Source of the DNA: Bacillota bacterium
GTDB lineage: Bacteria > Bacillota > Bacilli > Paenibacillales > NBRC-103111
Reading direction: 5' to 3'
NCBI GenBank assembly: GCA_023388055.1
Contig: JAEWGW010000018.1
Location: 150,494-214,493 of the forward strand
DNA length: 64,000 nucleotides
This document shows, piece after piece, positions 62,471 through 64,000 of the stretch (positions within the stretch are counted from its first letter, which is position 1; each line of letters starts with the position of its first letter). The position numbers and the translations under genes were made by a program. Below the pieces are notes generated by a model. The model saw only the letters and a list, made by a program, of their open reading frames with translations, searched no databases and was not told where the DNA came from.

Positions 62471-63742
62471 ATGTTATATGATGTGATCGTGATTGGCGGC
62501 GGCCCTTCGGGCCTGATGGCCGCTATTGCCTCTGCAAGCCGCGGGGCCAAGACCCTGCTGTTGGATAAAGGGGACAAGCTGGGGCGCAAGCTGGGGATTT
62601 CCGGCGGCGGGCGCTGCAATGTCACCAATGCCAAGGATCTGGATGAGCTGATCCGGCATATTCCCGGCAACGGCCGGTTTTTGTACAGCGCGTTGGCTGC
62701 CTTCGGCAACCGCGAGATTATGGCGTTTTTTGAGGAGATGGGAATCCGCCTGAAGGAAGAGGATAACGGCCGGATGTTCCCCGTAACGGATAAAGCGAAA
62801 ACCGTGGTCAACGCCTTGGTGGATCGGGTCAGAGCACTGCAGGTGGACATTCGCGCAAACCAGCCGGTAGCGGAGGTTCTTTATGAGGAAGGCCGGACGG
62901 CGGGAGTGAAGCTTCGCACCGGCGAAATCATCGGAAGCAGCGCAGTTATTGTGGCGGTTGGCGGCAAGTCTGTTCCCCATACGGGCTCAACGGGGGATGG
63001 TTATGCCTGGGCGGAGGCGGCGGGCCATACCATTACCGAACTTTTTCCGACAGAGGTGCCTTTGGTCAGCCGGGATGCTTTTATCCAAAGCAAGGAGCTG
63101 CAGGGGATTTCCCTGCGGGATATCGCCGTATCGGTGTGGACCCCTAAGGGCAAAACAGCAGCAGTCCACCGTGGTGATGTCATTTTTACCCACTTCGGCC
63201 TCTCCGGTCCCGCCGCGTTAAGATGCAGCCAGTTTGTGTATAAGGTGAGGAAGCAATTCGATCTCCCCTCCGTCAGGCTCACCCTGGACTTGTTTCCGGA
63301 GGAATCCGCCGAGGACTTGTTCGGGCGGATCACCGGGCTAACTCAGGAGGAACCCAAGAAGGCGCTGAAGAATGTGCTCAAGCGGATCCTGCCGGAGCGG
63401 ATGATCCCGATTTTGCTGGCCAAGTCCGGCTTGCGCGAGGAGGTCACCGGGGACAATCTGCCCAAGCAGCCCGTTCAGACTCTGGCCCAGGTGCTGAAGG
63501 CCTTCCCTCTGCAGGTTTCCGGCACTTTGTCCCTGGAGGAGGCCTTCGTCACAGGCGGCGGGGTGAACTTGAAGGAGGTCCATCCGGCTACCATGGAGTC
63601 CAAGCTGATGCCGGGGCTGTTCTTCTGCGGGGAGGTCCTGGACATCCACGGCTACACAGGCGGCTACAACATAACCGCTGCCTTCAGCACCGGCCACGCG
63701 GCAGGAACGGGAGCGGCGGAGGGAGCCCTTCGGTCTTTTTAA
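62471..63742 (+). CDS. BaiN/HI0933-type NAD(P)/FAD flavoprotein
   Basis: The 423-residue protein has the FAD dinucleotide motif VIVIGGGPSGLMAA (residues 5-18), the family signature KLGISGGGRCNVTN (about 42-56), and the C-terminal GEVLDIHGYTGGYNITAAFSTG. The family is of uncertain substrate; some members reduce bile-acid double bonds. The ATG at 62471 follows GGAGG. It is the last gene in the window. Confidence 0.94.
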   Translation: MLYDVIVIGGGPSGLMAAIASASRGAKTLLLDKGDKLGRKLGISGGGRCNVTNAKDLDELIRHIPGNGRFLYSALAAFGNREIMAFFEEMGIRLKEEDNGRMFPVTDKAKTVVNALVDRVRALQVDIRANQPVAEVLYEEGRTAGVKLRTGEIIGSSAVIVAVGGKSVPHTGSTGDGYAWAEAAGHTITELFPTEVPLVSRDAFIQSKELQGISLRDIAVSVWTPKGKTAAVHRGDVIFTHFGLSGPAALRCSQFVYKVRKQFDLPSVRLTLDLFPEESAEDLFGRITGLTQEEPKKALKNVLKRILPERMIPILLAKSGLREEVTGDNLPKQPVQTLAQVLKAFPLQVSGTLSLEEAFVTGGGVNLKEVHPATMESKLMPGLFFCGEVLDIHGYTGGYNITAAFSTGHAAGTGAAEGALRSF

Positions 63743-63805
63743 GGGGAGGAGCAGTGGAAGGGGGGCAGCGGTATCCCAGGGGTTCCTCCTTGCCCTCTCC
63801 TTCCT

Positions 63806-63872
63806 CGTAACGGACACTGGTTCCGCTATTCCTCTCAAAACAGGGATTTTGTCCAACAAACGGACCCAGATG
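63806..63872. repeat. Truncated four-arm element, copy 10
   Basis: An arm GTAACGGACACTGG..GCTATT ends at 63830, and a second arm start (AAACGGAC) lies exactly 50 bp further on, but its second half and any inverted arms are not visible in the remaining 130 bp. Confidence 0.5.
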
Positions 63873-64000
63873 ACAGTGGACTTGCAAAGAAACTTACATG
63901 GTACCAGTAAGAGGATACCGACCTTGTTGTCCTTGAAGGAAAAAGGGACTTCACGGCACGTGCAGCCTGAGGTGATGGGGGACTCGTGTACCTTGTAAAG
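63873..64000. other. Window end, no gene seen
   Basis: About 130 bp with no credible frame or promoter. A gene may begin beyond the window. Confidence 0.3.

Overview
The window looks like chromosomal DNA of a Paenibacillus-type bacterium (Firmicutes, Paenibacillaceae). The evidence is strong AGGAGG-type ribosome binding sites with frequent GTG and TTG starts, S-layer-homology (SLH) surface proteins, a YesM/YesN-type two-component pair beside a sugar ABC importer, YneF, bacilliredoxin, a TipAS-type MerR regulator, a Vat-type acetyltransferase and a MsmX-dependent style importer with no ATPase of its own. No rRNA, tRNA or CRISPR array was seen.

Layout. 1-3488: an SLH protein and a large secreted protein cut by the window edge, on the minus strand. 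3750-7109: acyltransferase-3, folE, yneF and a Gfo/Idh/MocA oxidoreductase. 7614-16274: carbohydrate ABC importer (binding lipoprotein and two permeases), its probable YesM/YesN regulators, and a heparinase II/III-like enzyme behind a LacI/cre-like operator. 16333-21497: HD-GYP, ogt, queG, a DUF402 gene, a GNAT gene, and sodA with an operator-like inverted repeat in its promoter. 22323-23573: an IS3 element with a broken orfB. 23771-31971: a roughly 2,200-residue SLH-anchored esterase/beta-helix protein (frameshifted near its C-terminus) and an oligogalacturonate-lyase-like propeller; together with the heparinase-like gene and the ABC importer these suggest plant polysaccharide use. 32089-36088: an operon of nucleotidyltransferase, methyltransferase and Vat-like acetyltransferase behind an attenuator leader, next to a TipAS-type MerR regulator. 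36648-45060: FrnE-like thioredoxin-fold protein, GNAT, the conserved circularly permuted ATP-grasp / alpha-E / transglutaminase operon, a lipoprotein and a LysR regulator. 45355-54839: pyruvate kinase, a permease-less trio (ABC ATPase, UreG/HypB-like GTPase, leaderless binding protein), hydrolase, phosphoesterase, mutY and an AraC regulator. 55492-63742: a glpD with a huge disordered insertion, cytochrome c, acpS, a degenerate NadE paralogue, bacilliredoxin and a BaiN-type flavoprotein.

The most unusual signals are not single genes. (1) At least nine intergenic elements share one strict design: two direct 24-27 bp arms followed by two inverted arms, with start-to-start spacings of 50, 61 and 50 bp in five copies. 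Arm sequence differs between loci but matches within a locus. (2) A 138-bp element occurs twice, each time upstream of and in the same orientation as a gene (pyk, mutY). (3) The resistance-like operon has a consensus promoter, about 230 nt of leader and a strong terminator just before the first gene. (4) Two neighbouring housekeeping enzymes, MutY and GlpD, carry large low-complexity insertions inside their C-terminal domains.
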